This document shows, one piece after another, positions 31,466 through 41,097 of a DNA stretch of 64,000 nucleotides; position 1 is the stretch's first letter, and each line of letters begins with the position of its first letter. The notes beneath the pieces are model-generated. The model was not told the DNA's origin and ran no database searches. It worked only from the letters and a program-made list of their open reading frames with translations. Location of the stretch: NCBI GenBank assembly GCA_011050685.1, contig DRFF01000058.1, forward strand, positions 19,422 to 83,421, written 5' to 3'. The DNA comes from Aurantimonas coralicida (GTDB taxonomy: Bacteria > Pseudomonadota > Alphaproteobacteria > Rhizobiales > Rhizobiaceae). A program made the position numbers and the translations under genes.

Positions 31466-31630
31466 CCCTCACCCGGCCTCCGCTTCGCTCGGCCACCCTC
31501 TCCCGCAAGCGGGAGAGGAACCCGTTGACGTCGGCGCCTTCCTTGTTGCCGCGTTCGGACGCAGCGCGCCCATTCCTCTCCCCGGCGGGGAGAGGGTGGA
31601 TGCGAGCGTCAGCGAGCAGCCGGGTGAGGG
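31466..31630. repeat. RIME/MITE-like element between cbbL and cbbS
   Basis: Terminal inverted repeats CCCTCACCCGGC (31466-31477) and GCCGGGTGAGGG (31619-31630) extend imperfectly to about 40 bases, reaching CACCCTCTCCC on the inside. Two inner hairpins are present (CTCTCCCGCAAGCGGGAGAG and CTCTCCCCGGCGGGGAGAG). The element has no gene and lies inside the transcript of the RuBisCO operon. Confidence 0.8.
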
Positions 31631-31665
31631 CTTCATAGAACTCGGACAAATTAGGAGACCACATC

Positions 31666-32088
31666 ATGCGCATCACCCAGGGAGCCTTTTCGTTCCTGCC
31701 CGATCTCACCGACCAGCAGATCACCGCACAGGTGCAATACTGTCTCGACAATGGCTGGGCGGTGAATCTGGAATACACCGACGACCCGCATCCCCGGAAC
31801 ACCTATTGGGACATGTGGGGCCATCCGATGTTCGACATCGCGGACGCTGCCGGCGTCATGATGGAGCTGACGGCGTGCCGCAAGGCCTATGGCGACCGCT
31901 ACATCCGCATGTCGGCCTTCGATTCCACCCATGGCTGGGAATCGGTGAAGCTCAGCTTCATCGTCAACCGGCCGAAGGAGGAGCCCGGTTTCCGTCTGCG
32001 CCGGCAGGAGATGGAAGGTCGCAACATCCGTTACACCACCGAGACCTACGCCACCGACAAGCCGGAAGGCGAGCGGTATTCGGGCTGA
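31666..32088 (+). CDS. cbbS: RuBisCO small subunit, red type
   Basis: Small chain of form IC RuBisCO, 140 residues including the C-terminal extension typical of red-type enzymes ([20 protein letters not shown]... to the end). It begins [19 protein letters not shown], and [20 protein letters not shown] is the family core. Ribosome binding site TTAGGAGA about ten bases upstream. It is separated from cbbL by 224 bases, unusually long, because of the repeat element. Confidence 0.97.
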   Translation: MRITQGAFSFLPDLTDQQITAQVQYCLDNGWAVNLEYTDDPHPRNTYWDMWGHPMFDIADAAGVMMELTACRKAYGDRYIRMSAFDSTHGWESVKLSFIVNRPKEEPGFRLRRQEMEGRNIRYTTETYATDKPEGERYSG

Positions 32089-32103
32089 GACATGACGCCG
32101 CCA

Positions 32104-32137
32104 TCGTCATCCCCGACCTGACGGTCGGGGATGACGA
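32104..32137. repeat. Perfect 15-bp hairpin between cbbS and cbbX
   Basis: TCGTCATCCCCGACC (32104-32118) pairs perfectly with GGTCGGGGATGACGA (32123-32137) around a TGAC loop. No T-run follows, so it is more likely an RNA-stabilising or attenuating stem, or a REP-like repeat, than a full terminator. Confidence 0.75.
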
Positions 32138-32227
32138 AGCATCGGATCGAGCGGCCGTTCTGCAAGGAGCGGGCTGCCGCAACGGACAAGTCCGAGGCAC
32201 AAAGCCGGGCAAACGGGAGGTCATCGA

Positions 32228-33250
32228 ATGAGCTACCTCGACGAGTTGAACAAGGGCGGAAAGTCTGACGACGAGACCGCGCCCTCGAAAACGACGGCGG
32301 AGCCACAAGCCGCCGCGATCGGTGACAACGCTGACGAAACCGCCCCCATAACCGTCGACCTCAAGCGCGAATACGAGGATGCCGGCGTCAGGGACGTGCT
32401 GGAAGAACTCGATCGCGATCTCATCGGTCTGGCGCCGGTGAAGAAGCGGATTCGCGAGACCGCGGCGCTGCTTCTGGTCGAGCGGGCCCGCCGCCGGCTC
32501 GGCCTCGCCCACGAGACGCCGACGCTGCACATGAGCTTCACCGGCAATCCGGGCACCGGCAAGACGACGGTGGCGATGAAGATGGCGAACCTTCTCCATC
32601 GGCTCGGCTACATCCGCAAGGGCCATCTCGTCTCGGTGACCCGCGACGACCTTGTCGGCCAATATATCGGCCACACCGCGCCGAAGACGAAGGACATCCT
32701 CAAGAAGGCGATGGGGGGCGTCCTGTTCATCGACGAGGCCTATTATCTCTACCGCCCGGAGAACGAGCGCGACTACGGGCAGGAGGCGATCGAGATCCTG
32801 TTGCAGGTGATGGAGAATCAGCGCGACGACCTCGTCGTCATCCTCGCCGGCTATGCCGACCGGATGGACACGTTCTTCGAGTCGAATCCGGGGTTTCGCT
32901 CGCGCATCGCCCACCACATCGACTTTCCCGACTATTCCAACGACGAGCTTTTGCGCATTTCGGTTGGAATGCTGGAGCGGCAGAACTATCACCTCGCCGA
33001 CGAAGCCAAGGCGGTGCTGGCGCGCTATATCGAGCGGCGCCGGGCGCAGCCGCATTTCGCCAACGCCCGCTCGATCCGCAATGCGCTCGACCGGGCGCGG
33101 CTCAGACAGGCCAACCGGCTGTTCGAAACCGCTGAGGGGCCCTTGAACGCCGAAACACTTTCGCGCATCGAGGCGGAAGACATTTCCGCCAGCCGCGTCT
33201 TCAACGACCCGCCCGGCCGGGACGACGACAGCACGCAGGAGACCCCATGA
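32228..33250 (+). CDS. cbbX: Red-type RuBisCO activase CbbX (AAA+)
   Basis: Hexameric AAA+ ATPase that removes inhibitory sugar phosphates by pulling on the CbbL C-terminus; 340 residues. Walker A GNPGTGKT at about 105-112, Walker [13 protein letters not shown] at about 164-175, arginine-finger region [10 protein letters not shown], and sensor 2 in [21 protein letters not shown] low-complexity N-terminal extension of about 35 residues precedes the conserved core. Its stop overlaps the start of rpe (ATGA). Confidence 0.96.
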   Translation: MSYLDELNKGGKSDDETAPSKTTAEPQAAAIGDNADETAPITVDLKREYEDAGVRDVLEELDRDLIGLAPVKKRIRETAALLLVERARRRLGLAHETPTLHMSFTGNPGTGKTTVAMKMANLLHRLGYIRKGHLVSVTRDDLVGQYIGHTAPKTKDILKKAMGGVLFIDEAYYLYRPENERDYGQEAIEILLQVMENQRDDLVVILAGYADRMDTFFESNPGFRSRIAHHIDFPDYSNDELLRISVGMLERQNYHLADEAKAVLARYIERRRAQPHFANARSIRNALDRARLRQANRLFETAEGPLNAETLSRIEAEDISASRVFNDPPGRDDDSTQETP

Positions 33251-33930
33251 CCAAGCCCGTCATCATCGCTCCCTCGATCCTCTCGGCGGATTTCGCGCGC
33301 CTCGGCGAAGAGGTCGCGGCGGTCGACAAGGCCGGCGCCGACTGGATCCATCTCGACGTGATGGACGGTCATTTCGTGCCGAACATCACCTTCGGCCCGC
33401 CGATCGTCAAAGCCGTCCGCGGCGCCTCGACGAAGGTGTTCGACTGTCATTTGATGATCGAGCCGTGCGACCCGTATCTGGAGGCCTTCGCCGAGGCCGG
33501 CTGTGATATCATCACGGTCCATGCCGAGGCGACGAAGCATCTCGATCGCTCGCTGCAGGCGATCCGCGCGCTCGGCAAGAAGGCCGGCGTCTCGCTCAAC
33601 CCGTCGACCCCGGAAAGCGTCATCCAGTACGTGCTCGACCGGCTCGACCTCGTCCTCCTGATGACGGTCAATCCGGGTTTCGGCGGGCAGGCCTTCATTC
33701 CCTCGGTCATCGACAAGGTGCGCCGGGTCAAGGCGATGATCGGCGACCGCGACATCCATATCGAGATCGACGGCGGCGTGACGCCTCAGACGGCCCCGCT
33801 GGTGGTCGAGGCCGGCGCCGACGTGCTCGTCGCCGGCTCGGCGATCTTCAAGGGGGGCACGCCGGCGCATTACGAAGCCAACATGAAAGCGATCCGCGCG
33901 GCGGCGGGGGCGGTCTCGAAGGCCGCCTGA
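33247..33930 (+). CDS. cbbE: Ribulose-phosphate 3-epimerase
   Basis: Epimerises xylulose-5-phosphate and ribulose-5-phosphate; 227-residue TIM barrel, also known as rpe. Motifs: [53 protein letters not shown] and [12 protein letters not shown], containing the metal ligands (His, Asp) in expected order. It overlaps cbbX by four bases (ATGA) and is the last gene of the operon. Confidence 0.97.
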   Translation: MTKPVIIAPSILSADFARLGEEVAAVDKAGADWIHLDVMDGHFVPNITFGPPIVKAVRGASTKVFDCHLMIEPCDPYLEAFAEAGCDIITVHAEATKHLDRSLQAIRALGKKAGVSLNPSTPESVIQYVLDRLDLVLLMTVNPGFGGQAFIPSVIDKVRRVKAMIGDRDIHIEIDGGVTPQTAPLVVEAGADVLVAGSAIFKGGTPAHYEANMKAIRAAAGAVSKAA

Positions 33931-34005
33931 GTTTCCCGGGCGGGCAATTCATTCTCGCCGCCTGGACGAGCAGATCATCCATTTGCCTCCACGGTTTTCT
34001 GTGAA

Positions 34006-34026
34006 ATAGTGCATGGCGTGCACTAT
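34006..34026. promoter_or_regulatory. 8-bp inverted repeat ahead of the DUF4160 gene, possible operator
   Basis: ATAGTGCA (34006-34013), loop TGGCG, TGCACTAT (34019-34026): a perfect dyad ending 11 bases before the GTG start of the next gene. Its position over the promoter/leader suggests autoregulation by the HTH-bearing partner; this is an inference. Confidence 0.6.
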
Positions 34027-34037
34027 ATGAGGGGCGC

Positions 34038-34268
34038 GTGCCGACGCTATTCGAGATCGGGAGCCTTCGCATCAGGCTCTATGCCGGGGATCACAACCCG
34101 CCGCATTTTCATGTGGTGACTTCGGACGGAGAGGCGCTCGTCCGGATCGCGGACATGACGATGCTGCGTGGTTCGATCCGGCGGCGTGATCTCGAAACCG
34201 CGCTGGAATGGGCACGCGGGAACCGGAGGCTGTTGGACGATGAATGGCGGCGACTCAATGGCGAATGA
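34038..34268 (+). CDS. DUF4160 domain protein
   Basis: A 76-residue protein starting at GTG. It has the DUF4160 core: IGSLRIRLYAGDHNPPHFHV, followed by a short strand-helix region and WARGNRRLLDDEWRRLNGE. DUF4160 and DUF2442 genes are habitually paired and have been proposed as toxin-antitoxin-like modules without firm biochemical proof. The conserved D-H-x-P-P-H-F-H motif suggests a metal or nucleotide site. It overlaps the following gene by about 11 bases. Confidence 0.85.
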   Translation: MPTLFEIGSLRIRLYAGDHNPPHFHVVTSDGEALVRIADMTMLRGSIRRRDLETALEWARGNRRLLDDEWRRLNGE

Positions 34269-34734
34269 AGAGATCGTCTCGCTCGGGCGGCCTTTGCCGA
34301 GGATCGCGTCGGTCGAACCATTGGACGGCCGCCGCGTCCGTATAGCGTGGAGCAGCGGCGTCCGGGCCGGGCAATCTGAAACGATCGACCTCGGGCCGGT
34401 GATCGCCAACCATCGCCATTTCGTGCCACTTCGCGAAAATGACACCTTGTTTCGAAGCCTCAGGCCCGTCGATGACGGGACCGGTATCGAATGGGACGAA
34501 GGGATCGCCATGAGCGCAGCCCGGATCGAGGCGATCCCGAACCGGTCGATCAGCAATGACGAATTTCGTCATGTGATGGATGATCTGGACATGACGCTCG
34601 AGGGGATGGCTGCGACCCTCGGGATCGCGCGTCGGAGCGTCGCGGACTATCGCAAGACGAAACCGATCCCGCCGCTCGTGGCCTTGGCCGTGCGCGGTCT
34701 GGTTCTATCGATGGAGTCGCGGTCTTCAGGCTGA
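34258..34734 (+). CDS. DUF2442 domain protein with C-terminal HTH
   Basis: A 158-residue partner of the DUF4160 gene. The N-terminal half is a DUF2442 beta domain (PRIASVEPLDGRRVRIAWSSG...). The C-terminal end LEGMAATLGIARRSVADYRKTK looks like an XRE/MarR-type helix-turn-helix. Such a DNA-binding tail would suit an antitoxin that autorepresses through the dyad at 34006-34026. ATG 34240 is an alternative start. Confidence 0.8.
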   Translation: MANEEIVSLGRPLPRIASVEPLDGRRVRIAWSSGVRAGQSETIDLGPVIANHRHFVPLRENDTLFRSLRPVDDGTGIEWDEGIAMSAARIEAIPNRSISNDEFRHVMDDLDMTLEGMAATLGIARRSVADYRKTKPIPPLVALAVRGLVLSMESRSSG

Positions 34735-34776
34735 GACACTCCGGCCTACGCCGCGTGGTGAGTGCCCCGGACGGTT

Positions 34777-35607
<831 letters not shown>

Positions 35608-35630
35608 AAACCGGCGAAGGGCTAGCCGGG

Positions 35631-36146
35631 TTAGGCCGTGCCACGGGCGGGACGACTATGGGCGATGTTGAATTTTATACCGTCCAGCAGTTCGCTGAGA
35701 TCGGGCCGAGCTGCCGGGCCGTTGGACAGGCAGACCACCTGAATGACGCCATCGGGCCGGACGCAGAACACAGCCGGTTCGGCAAAGCGCCGATCGGTTT
35801 CTTCTGGCGAGAGCGGGTCTGAAATATAGACGCCAAGCTGGCGCATCTGCGGCTCGCTCAGGTCATAGCCGAGGTCAAAGGTCCAGCCGAACTGGTCAAT
35901 ATCGGCCTGCACCTTGGTCAGCGGATCGGCGGAGACAACGACAATATCAAACCCGGCGGCGTGCCAATCGGCCTGCTGGGCCTCCAGCCCCGCCAGATAT
36001 TTCTTGCAGCGGCCGCAATGCTTCCCGCGATAAACCACGAACAGCGTGTGCCGCGCGCGCGCTCCGCCCACGCTGAGCGTACCACCACCAAATTTGGGAA
36101 ACGAGATTTGCGGCAGCAGTCCGCCAGCTTCGGGTTTAGCATGCAT
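35631..36146 (-). CDS. Peroxiredoxin-like (AhpC/TSA, redoxin-fold) protein
   Basis: A 171-residue thioredoxin-fold protein. The redox site is YRGKHCGRCKKYLAGLE at about 40-56, a CxxC where classical peroxiredoxins have P-x3-T-x2-C. DIVVVSADPLTKVQADI and LGVYISDPLSPEETDR are typical of the peroxiredoxin-like family. The ATG at 36146 is preferred; another eight codons upstream is possible. The gene sits between two 164-bp direct repeats, as if inserted. The substrate is unknown; a disulfide oxidoreductase or thiol peroxidase role is inferred. Confidence 0.8.
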   Translation of the reverse strand: MHAKPEAGGLLPQISFPKFGGGTLSVGGARARHTLFVVYRGKHCGRCKKYLAGLEAQQADWHAAGFDIVVVSADPLTKVQADIDQFGWTFDLGYDLSEPQMRQLGVYISDPLSPEETDRRFAEPAVFCVRPDGVIQVVCLSNGPAARPDLSELLDGIKFNIAHSRPARGTA

Positions 36147-36301
36147 CGGGCACCTCGGGGTTGGGGGCACCTTGGTTCGACACCATCAACAACGTCAGCA
36201 CAAGCCCTGCAGCGTCACGCTGCCGCGATCGGGGCGGGCAAGTCGGCTAGCCGCGATAGGGCCGGGCCGATACCTCGCCTTCGGCCGACTGGCTGTAGAC
36301 A

Positions 36302-36464
36302 GCTCCGGCCGGTCGCGAGCTTGGCTTTTCCAGCATCTCTGCTCCTTCGGCCTTGGGTCGAGGCGCAGCTATGCTCTGGATTCGCGGCTGTTAGCAATGG
36401 TGCTTTCCACCCGCCCTTGAAGCGCTGCCCTCAGCCTTCTAGACCTGTTCTCGGCAGCGGCGCA
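36302..36464. repeat. Direct repeat, copy 2 (truncated bluB 5' end)
   Basis: Near-identical copy of 35444-35607. It contains a bluB start codon (36336 on the minus strand) followed by about 12 bluB-like codons that then lose similarity, so this copy is a non-functional fragment. The acyl-CoA dehydrogenase gene starts 32 bases after it. Confidence 0.9.
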
Positions 36465-36495
36465 CTCCGGCCGCGGCAGGGGAGAGGAGACGCCG

Positions 36496-37638
36496 GTGGA
36501 TTTCGCACTGACCGACGAGCAGAGCCAGATCTTCGCGATGGCGCGGGATTTCGCCGTCGAGAAGATGGCGCCCCACGCGGCAAGCTGGGAGGACGACAAG
36601 GCGTTGCCGCGCGACGTGCTGAAGGAGCTCGCTGGCCTCGGCATGGCGGCGATCGTCGTGCGCGACGATTACGGCTCGGGCCTGTCGCGGCTCGACGCGG
36701 CGCTGATCTTCGAGGCGCTGTCCTATGGCGACCCGTCGGTGTCGGCGTTTTTGTCGATCCACAACATGGTCGCCTGGATGATCGACACGTTCGGCTCCGA
36801 GGATCAGCGCGCCGAGTGGCTGCCGAAGCTCGGCAACATGGACACGATCGCGAGCTATTGCCTGACCGAACCGGGCTCGGGCTCGGACGCGGCGGCGCTG
36901 CGGACCAGCGCCAGGCCCGACGGCAATGGCTATGTGCTGAACGGCACCAAGAGCTTCATTTCCGGTGCCGGCTTTTCCGACCTCTATGTCGTCATGGCGC
37001 GGACCGGCGAAGCGGGGCCGAAGGGTATTTCGGCGATCCTGGTCGAGAACGGCGTGGACGGTCTGTCGTTCGGGGCGCAGGAAAAGAAGATGGGCTGGAT
37101 CGCCCAGCCGACCGCCGAAGTGCGCTTCGAGGACTGCAAGGTGGCGGGCGGCGCGCTGCTCGGCGAGGAAGGCAAGGGCTTTGCCTACGCGATGATGGGG
37201 CTCGACGGTGGCCGGCTGAACATCTCCGCCTGCGCGCTCGGCGCGGCCCAGGCCGCGCTCGACAAGTCGGTCGCCTACATGAAGGAGCGCAAGGCCTTCG
37301 GCAAGAATCTGACCGACTTCCAGGCGCTGCAATTCCGGCTCGCCGACATGGAGACCGAATTGCAGGCGGCGCGCATCTTCCTGCGCCAGGCGGCGTGGAA
37401 GCTGGACACCAAGGCGCCGGACGCGACCAAGCACTGCGCCATGGCCAAGCGCTTCGTCACCGACACCAGCTTCAACGTCGCCAACATGGCGCTGCAACTG
37501 CATGGCGGTTACGGCTATCTCGCCGACTATGGCATCGAGAAGATCGTGAGGGATCTGCGCGTCCACCAGATTCTCGAGGGCACCAACGAGATCATGCGGA
37601 TGATCACCGCCCGCGCGCTTCTGGCCGAGCACGGATGA
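36496..37638 (+). CDS. Acyl-CoA dehydrogenase, isobutyryl-CoA dehydrogenase-like
   Basis: FAD-dependent acyl-CoA dehydrogenase of 380 residues with a GTG start behind GGAGAGGAGA. Motifs: YCLTEPGSGSDAA, FISGAGFSDLYVVMART, GGRLNISACALG, LQLHGGYGYL. The catalytic-base region near the C-terminus is ILEGTNEIMRM. Resemblance is to the ACAD8 (isobutyryl-CoA) subfamily. Coupling to a 3-hydroxyisobutyryl-CoA hydrolase and a 3-hydroxyisobutyrate dehydrogenase supports valine degradation: isobutyryl-CoA to methacrylyl-CoA. Confidence 0.9.
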   Translation: MDFALTDEQSQIFAMARDFAVEKMAPHAASWEDDKALPRDVLKELAGLGMAAIVVRDDYGSGLSRLDAALIFEALSYGDPSVSAFLSIHNMVAWMIDTFGSEDQRAEWLPKLGNMDTIASYCLTEPGSGSDAAALRTSARPDGNGYVLNGTKSFISGAGFSDLYVVMARTGEAGPKGISAILVENGVDGLSFGAQEKKMGWIAQPTAEVRFEDCKVAGGALLGEEGKGFAYAMMGLDGGRLNISACALGAAQAALDKSVAYMKERKAFGKNLTDFQALQFRLADMETELQAARIFLRQAAWKLDTKAPDATKHCAMAKRFVTDTSFNVANMALQLHGGYGYLADYGIEKIVRDLRVHQILEGTNEIMRMITARALLAEHG

Positions 37639-38705
37639 GCGCGATGCGGGACGCAACGACGACCGGCGACGTACTGATCCGGGTCGAGGGTTGGGCCGGG
37701 CGGATCACGCTGAACCGGCCGAAGGCGCTCAACGCGCTGACCTGGGAGATGGCGCGGGCGATCGAGGCGGCGTTGCGCGAATGGGCGGTGGACGACGCCG
37801 TGGCGCTGGTGATCATCGACGCGGCCGGCGAGCGGGCATTCTGTGCCGGCGGCGACATCGCCGAACTTTACCAGCGCGGCCGCGCTGGCGAGTTCGCCTA
37901 TGGCCAGCGCTTCTGGGCCGAGGAATACCGGCTGAACCGGCTGATCGCGCATTATGACAAGCCCTATGTCGCGGTGATGGACGGCATCGTCATGGGCGGC
38001 GGCGTTGGACTGGCGGCCCATGGCGGCCACCGCATCGTGACCGAACGCTCGATGGTGGCGATGCCCGAATGCGGCATCGGTCTCGTGCCCGACGTCGGCG
38101 GCTCGCTGATCCTGGCGACGGCGCCGGGGCGGCTCGGCGAATATCTCGGCACGACCGGCTTTCGCATGGGCCCCGCCGACGCGATCCTCGCCGGTTTCGC
38201 GGATGTTTACGTGCCGTCCGAGCGCTTGGCCGACCTCGTTGCCCGGCTGGTCGAGACAGGCGATCCGGCGGTGATCGACGCCTTCGCCGAGATGCCGCCC
38301 GAAGGTGAGCTGGCCGGGCGGCGCGGGGCGATCGACGCCTTGTTCGGCGCGTCCTCCGCCGCCGCGATCGTCGCCGGGCTGGAAGCCGACGGCGGCGAAT
38401 TCGCTGAAACGACGCTCAAGACGCTCCGGCGCGGTTCGCCGATCTCGGTGGCGGCGACGTTGGCGATCCTGCGCGCGGTGCGCGACGACCCGACAATCGA
38501 GAACGCGCTGATACGCGAATACCGCTTCACCTTCCGCAGCCAACAGGAGGGTGACTTCCTCGAAGGCATCCGCGCGGCGGTCATCGACAAGGACCGCCAG
38601 CCGCGGTGGTCGGTGGCACGCATCGAGGATCTGCCGCGGGAGCGGGTGGATGCGATCTTGGCGCCGCTCGGCGATAACGAACTCACATGGGAGGAACGGG
38701 CATGA
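37635..38705 (+). CDS. Enoyl-CoA hydratase/isomerase family, 3-hydroxyisobutyryl-CoA hydrolase-like
   Basis: A 356-residue crotonase-fold protein. RITLNRPKALNALTWEM is the family start. FCAGGDIAELYQRGRAG and GIVMGGGVGLAAHG form the oxyanion hole, and MPECGIGLVPDVGGS carries the hydrolase Glu. The long C-terminal helical region separates HIBYL-CoA hydrolases from ordinary hydratases. The start overlaps the dehydrogenase stop (ATGA) and the stop overlaps the next start (ATGA). It frees 3-hydroxyisobutyrate from its CoA ester in valine catabolism. Confidence 0.9.
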   Translation: MSAMRDATTTGDVLIRVEGWAGRITLNRPKALNALTWEMARAIEAALREWAVDDAVALVIIDAAGERAFCAGGDIAELYQRGRAGEFAYGQRFWAEEYRLNRLIAHYDKPYVAVMDGIVMGGGVGLAAHGGHRIVTERSMVAMPECGIGLVPDVGGSLILATAPGRLGEYLGTTGFRMGPADAILAGFADVYVPSERLADLVARLVETGDPAVIDAFAEMPPEGELAGRRGAIDALFGASSAAAIVAGLEADGGEFAETTLKTLRRGSPISVAATLAILRAVRDDPTIENALIREYRFTFRSQQEGDFLEGIRAAVIDKDRQPRWSVARIEDLPRERVDAILAPLGDNELTWEERA

Positions 38706-39565
38706 GGATCGGCTTCATCGGTCTCGGCAATATGGGCGCGCCGATGGCGAAGAACCTCGCGAAGGCTGGCCACGAGGTGACCGGCTTCGATCCGGCGGGG
38801 GTCGCGGTCGAGGGCGTTGCGTCGGCGGATTCCGCCAAGGGCGCGGCGCGGAACATGGACGCCGTGATCACCATGCTGCCGAACGGCGCGATCGTCCGGT
38901 CCGTTCATGCCGGCATCGTCAAGGTCGCCGACAAGGGCGCGCTGATCATCGATTGCTCGACCGTCGACGTCGACAGCGCTCGTGCGGTGCATAAGCTCGC
39001 TGAGGATGCGGGGCTTTTATCGCTCGACGCACCGGTCTCCGGCGGCACCGGCGGGGCCGAGGCCGGCACGCTGACCTTCATGGTCGGCGGCGGCGAGGAC
39101 GCCTTTGCCAAGGGCAGACCGCTGTTCGACATCATGGGCCAGAAGGCGGTGCATTGCGGCGCGGCCGGCGCCGGGCAGGCGGCGAAGATCTGCAACAACA
39201 TGATCCTGGGTATTTCGATGATCGGCGTCTGCGAGGCGTTTCATCTCGCCGACAAGCTCGGCCTCGACCGGCAGGCGATGTTCGACGTCGCCTCGACCTC
39301 GTCGGGCTCGTGCTGGTCGATCAACACCTATTGCCCGGCGCCCGGCATCGGACCGAAAAGCCCGGCCGACAACGATTACAAGCCCGGTTTCGCCGCCGAT
39401 CTGATGCTCAAGGATCTGAATCTGTCGCAGGAAGCGGCCGAAAGCGCCGGCGCGACCACCGAACTCGGCCGCCACGCTCGCGACATCTACGACGCTTTCG
39501 TCGATTCGGGCGGTGGCAGGGGGCGTGACTTTTCCGCGATTCTGGACAAGCTGTCGAAGGGCTGA
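38702..39565 (+). CDS. mmsB: 3-hydroxyisobutyrate dehydrogenase
   Basis: NAD-dependent oxidation of 3-hydroxyisobutyrate to methylmalonate semialdehyde; 287 residues. The N-terminal Rossmann motif IGFIGLGNMGAPMAKNLAKAG is followed by the substrate-binding DAPVSGGTGGAEAGTLTFMVGG, then GAGQAAKICNNM with the catalytic lysine. The C-terminal helical domain contains LMLKDLNLSQEAAES. Third gene of the valine operon, overlapping the preceding gene by four bases. Confidence 0.95.
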   Translation: MRIGFIGLGNMGAPMAKNLAKAGHEVTGFDPAGVAVEGVASADSAKGAARNMDAVITMLPNGAIVRSVHAGIVKVADKGALIIDCSTVDVDSARAVHKLAEDAGLLSLDAPVSGGTGGAEAGTLTFMVGGGEDAFAKGRPLFDIMGQKAVHCGAAGAGQAAKICNNMILGISMIGVCEAFHLADKLGLDRQAMFDVASTSSGSCWSINTYCPAPGIGPKSPADNDYKPGFAADLMLKDLNLSQEAAESAGATTELGRHARDIYDAFVDSGGGRGRDFSAILDKLSKG

Positions 39566-39732
39566 GGCGGAGATGGGAGAGGCAGGACGGGCATGTGCGC
39601 CCTCAGTTGCTCTCCCCCGCTTTCATCAGCCGAGCACACTCCGCCGATGGTAGTCGCCGAAGGATTTGTCGACCGCAGGAAGCGCTCGCTGGAGGACGCG
39701 TGGTACTGAGCACGAGATCCATTCCCGAAACG

Positions 39733-40414
39733 ATGCACGGCGTTTTGCTGACCGGGGCACGGCGGGCTCGACAAGCTGGACTATCGCACCGATCTGACCG
39801 TGCCGAGGCCGGGCGCGGGTGAGGTCCTGATCCGCGTGCATGCCGCCGGGGTCAACAACACCGACATCAACACCCGCACGGGCTGGTACTCCAAGGCTGT
39901 CACCGGTGCGTCCGGCGGCGTCGGCATGGCCGCCGTCCAATTGGCGCGGTTGCGGGGAGCGCATATCGTCGCGCAGGCAAGCGCCAGCAAGGCCGGGGCC
40001 GTGCATGCGGCGGGAGCGGACGAAGTCGTCGATCGCGACGCCGATCTGCTGACATATCCTGGTGCGCGGAGCATCGACGTCGTGGTCGATGTTGTGGCCG
40101 GGCCGGGTTTCCCGACCTCGATTGCACTGTTGAAGCGCGGTGGCCGCTACGTCACTGCGGGGGCGATCGCCGGACCTATCGTCGAACTCGACGTACGTGA
40201 TCTGTATCTACTAAAGGATCTGACCCTTTTCGGCAGCACCTACCAACCGGCGTCCGTCTTCTCGGCGATCGTCGATCATGTGAATGCCGGCAGGCTGCGG
40301 CCGCTGGTCTCGAAGACCTATCCGCTTTCGGAGATCCGCCGCGCGCAGGATGCCTTCATGGCCAAGACCTATCCGGGAAAAATCGTTCTGATCCCGCCAG
40401 CGGACGATGCATGA
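39733..40414 (+). pseudogene. Broken medium-chain (zinc-type) alcohol dehydrogenase
   Basis: Starts ATG 39733 (MHGVLLTG), then shifts frame after ACCGGGG. Removing one G restores HGGLDKLDYRTDLTVPRPGAGEVLIRVHAAGVNNTDI. The second frame (39800-40414) goes from TDINTRTGWYSK straight into VTGASGGVGMAAVQLA, the NADP-binding loop. About 100 residues that normally lie between (zinc site and catalytic domain) are missing. The C-terminal half (GPGFPTSIALLKRGGRYVTAG... to IVLIPP) is intact. Two independent lesions make loss of function nearly certain. Confidence 0.85.
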
Positions 40415-40556
40415 AGATGACCGATTTCCGCGTCTATTAAATCACCTTTTCGCCGGCGGATCGGCGATGCGATCGCCGCGCGCAATATCCACGCGGCGAT
40501 CCATGACGGTTTGCGCTATGGCCGGCTGATCTAAGCCGGCCGGCGGGCGCGTTTTG
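40415..40556. other. Intergenic remnant after the broken dehydrogenase
   Basis: The plus frame ending at about 40534 reads AIAARNIHAAIHDGLRYGRLI and then a stop, which looks like the C-terminus of a lost gene. I cannot identify the family. Confidence 0.35.
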
Positions 40557-41051
40557 TTACTTACCGTCTTTTTCCGGGGTGGCCTTCGGCCCGCCGTTGA
40601 GATCGGCAATGAGCGCTTTCATCTCGGCGATCTCGAGCACCTGTGCCTTGATGATCTCGTCGGCGAGCTTGCGAACGCGAGGGTCGGTGATCTGCGCCCG
40701 CTCGCTGGTCAGGATGGCGATGGAGTGGTGGGGGATCATCGCTTCCATGTAATCGACGTCATCGACCGTCACCTGGCTCCGCACCAGATAGAGCACGGCC
40801 GCGAAGGCCAGGAACGCGCCGACGAAGATGCCGATATTCGCGCCCTTATTCGGAAACATTCCGATCATGAAGGCCAGCATCACCACGACCATGGTCGACC
40901 CCATCAACAAGGCGACGTAGCCGCGCGTCTCGCTGAAGAACGCATGATCGATGATGTCGTAGCTTTCGAGATAGGTAATGCCGAACATCAGAACAACGGA
41001 CGTTGCGACCATGAGGAACAGTTTAAGATAGGGAGACACAGGTTGTTTCAC
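40557..41051 (-). CDS. DUF305 family membrane protein
   Basis: A 164-residue protein with three N-terminal hydrophobic segments (LKLFLMVATSVVLMFGITYL; VALLMGSTMVVVMLAFMIGM; IGIFVGAFLAFAAVLYLV). The soluble DUF305 tail follows, with its conserved DYMEAMIPHHSIAI and ADEIIKAQVLEIAEMKALI. Such proteins are commonly found beside copper-efflux genes. It lies 46 bases after copA on the same strand and is probably in the same transcript. The function is unproven; metal handling is inferred from the His/Met-rich motif and context. Confidence 0.88.
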   Translation of the reverse strand: MKQPVSPYLKLFLMVATSVVLMFGITYLESYDIIDHAFFSETRGYVALLMGSTMVVVMLAFMIGMFPNKGANIGIFVGAFLAFAAVLYLVRSQVTVDDVDYMEAMIPHHSIAILTSERAQITDPRVRKLADEIIKAQVLEIAEMKALIADLNGGPKATPEKDGK

Positions 41052-41097
41052 TTTCTACTATGAGGATGCAAGGATATGGTTGCGAATTAGGTGTCGA

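Noticed and set aside
35961..37634. N-terminal extension of the crotonase-family gene over more than 1.6 kb
   Set aside because: It is only an open shadow frame through the acyl-CoA dehydrogenase and repeat; the coupled ATGA start at 37635 is the sensible one.
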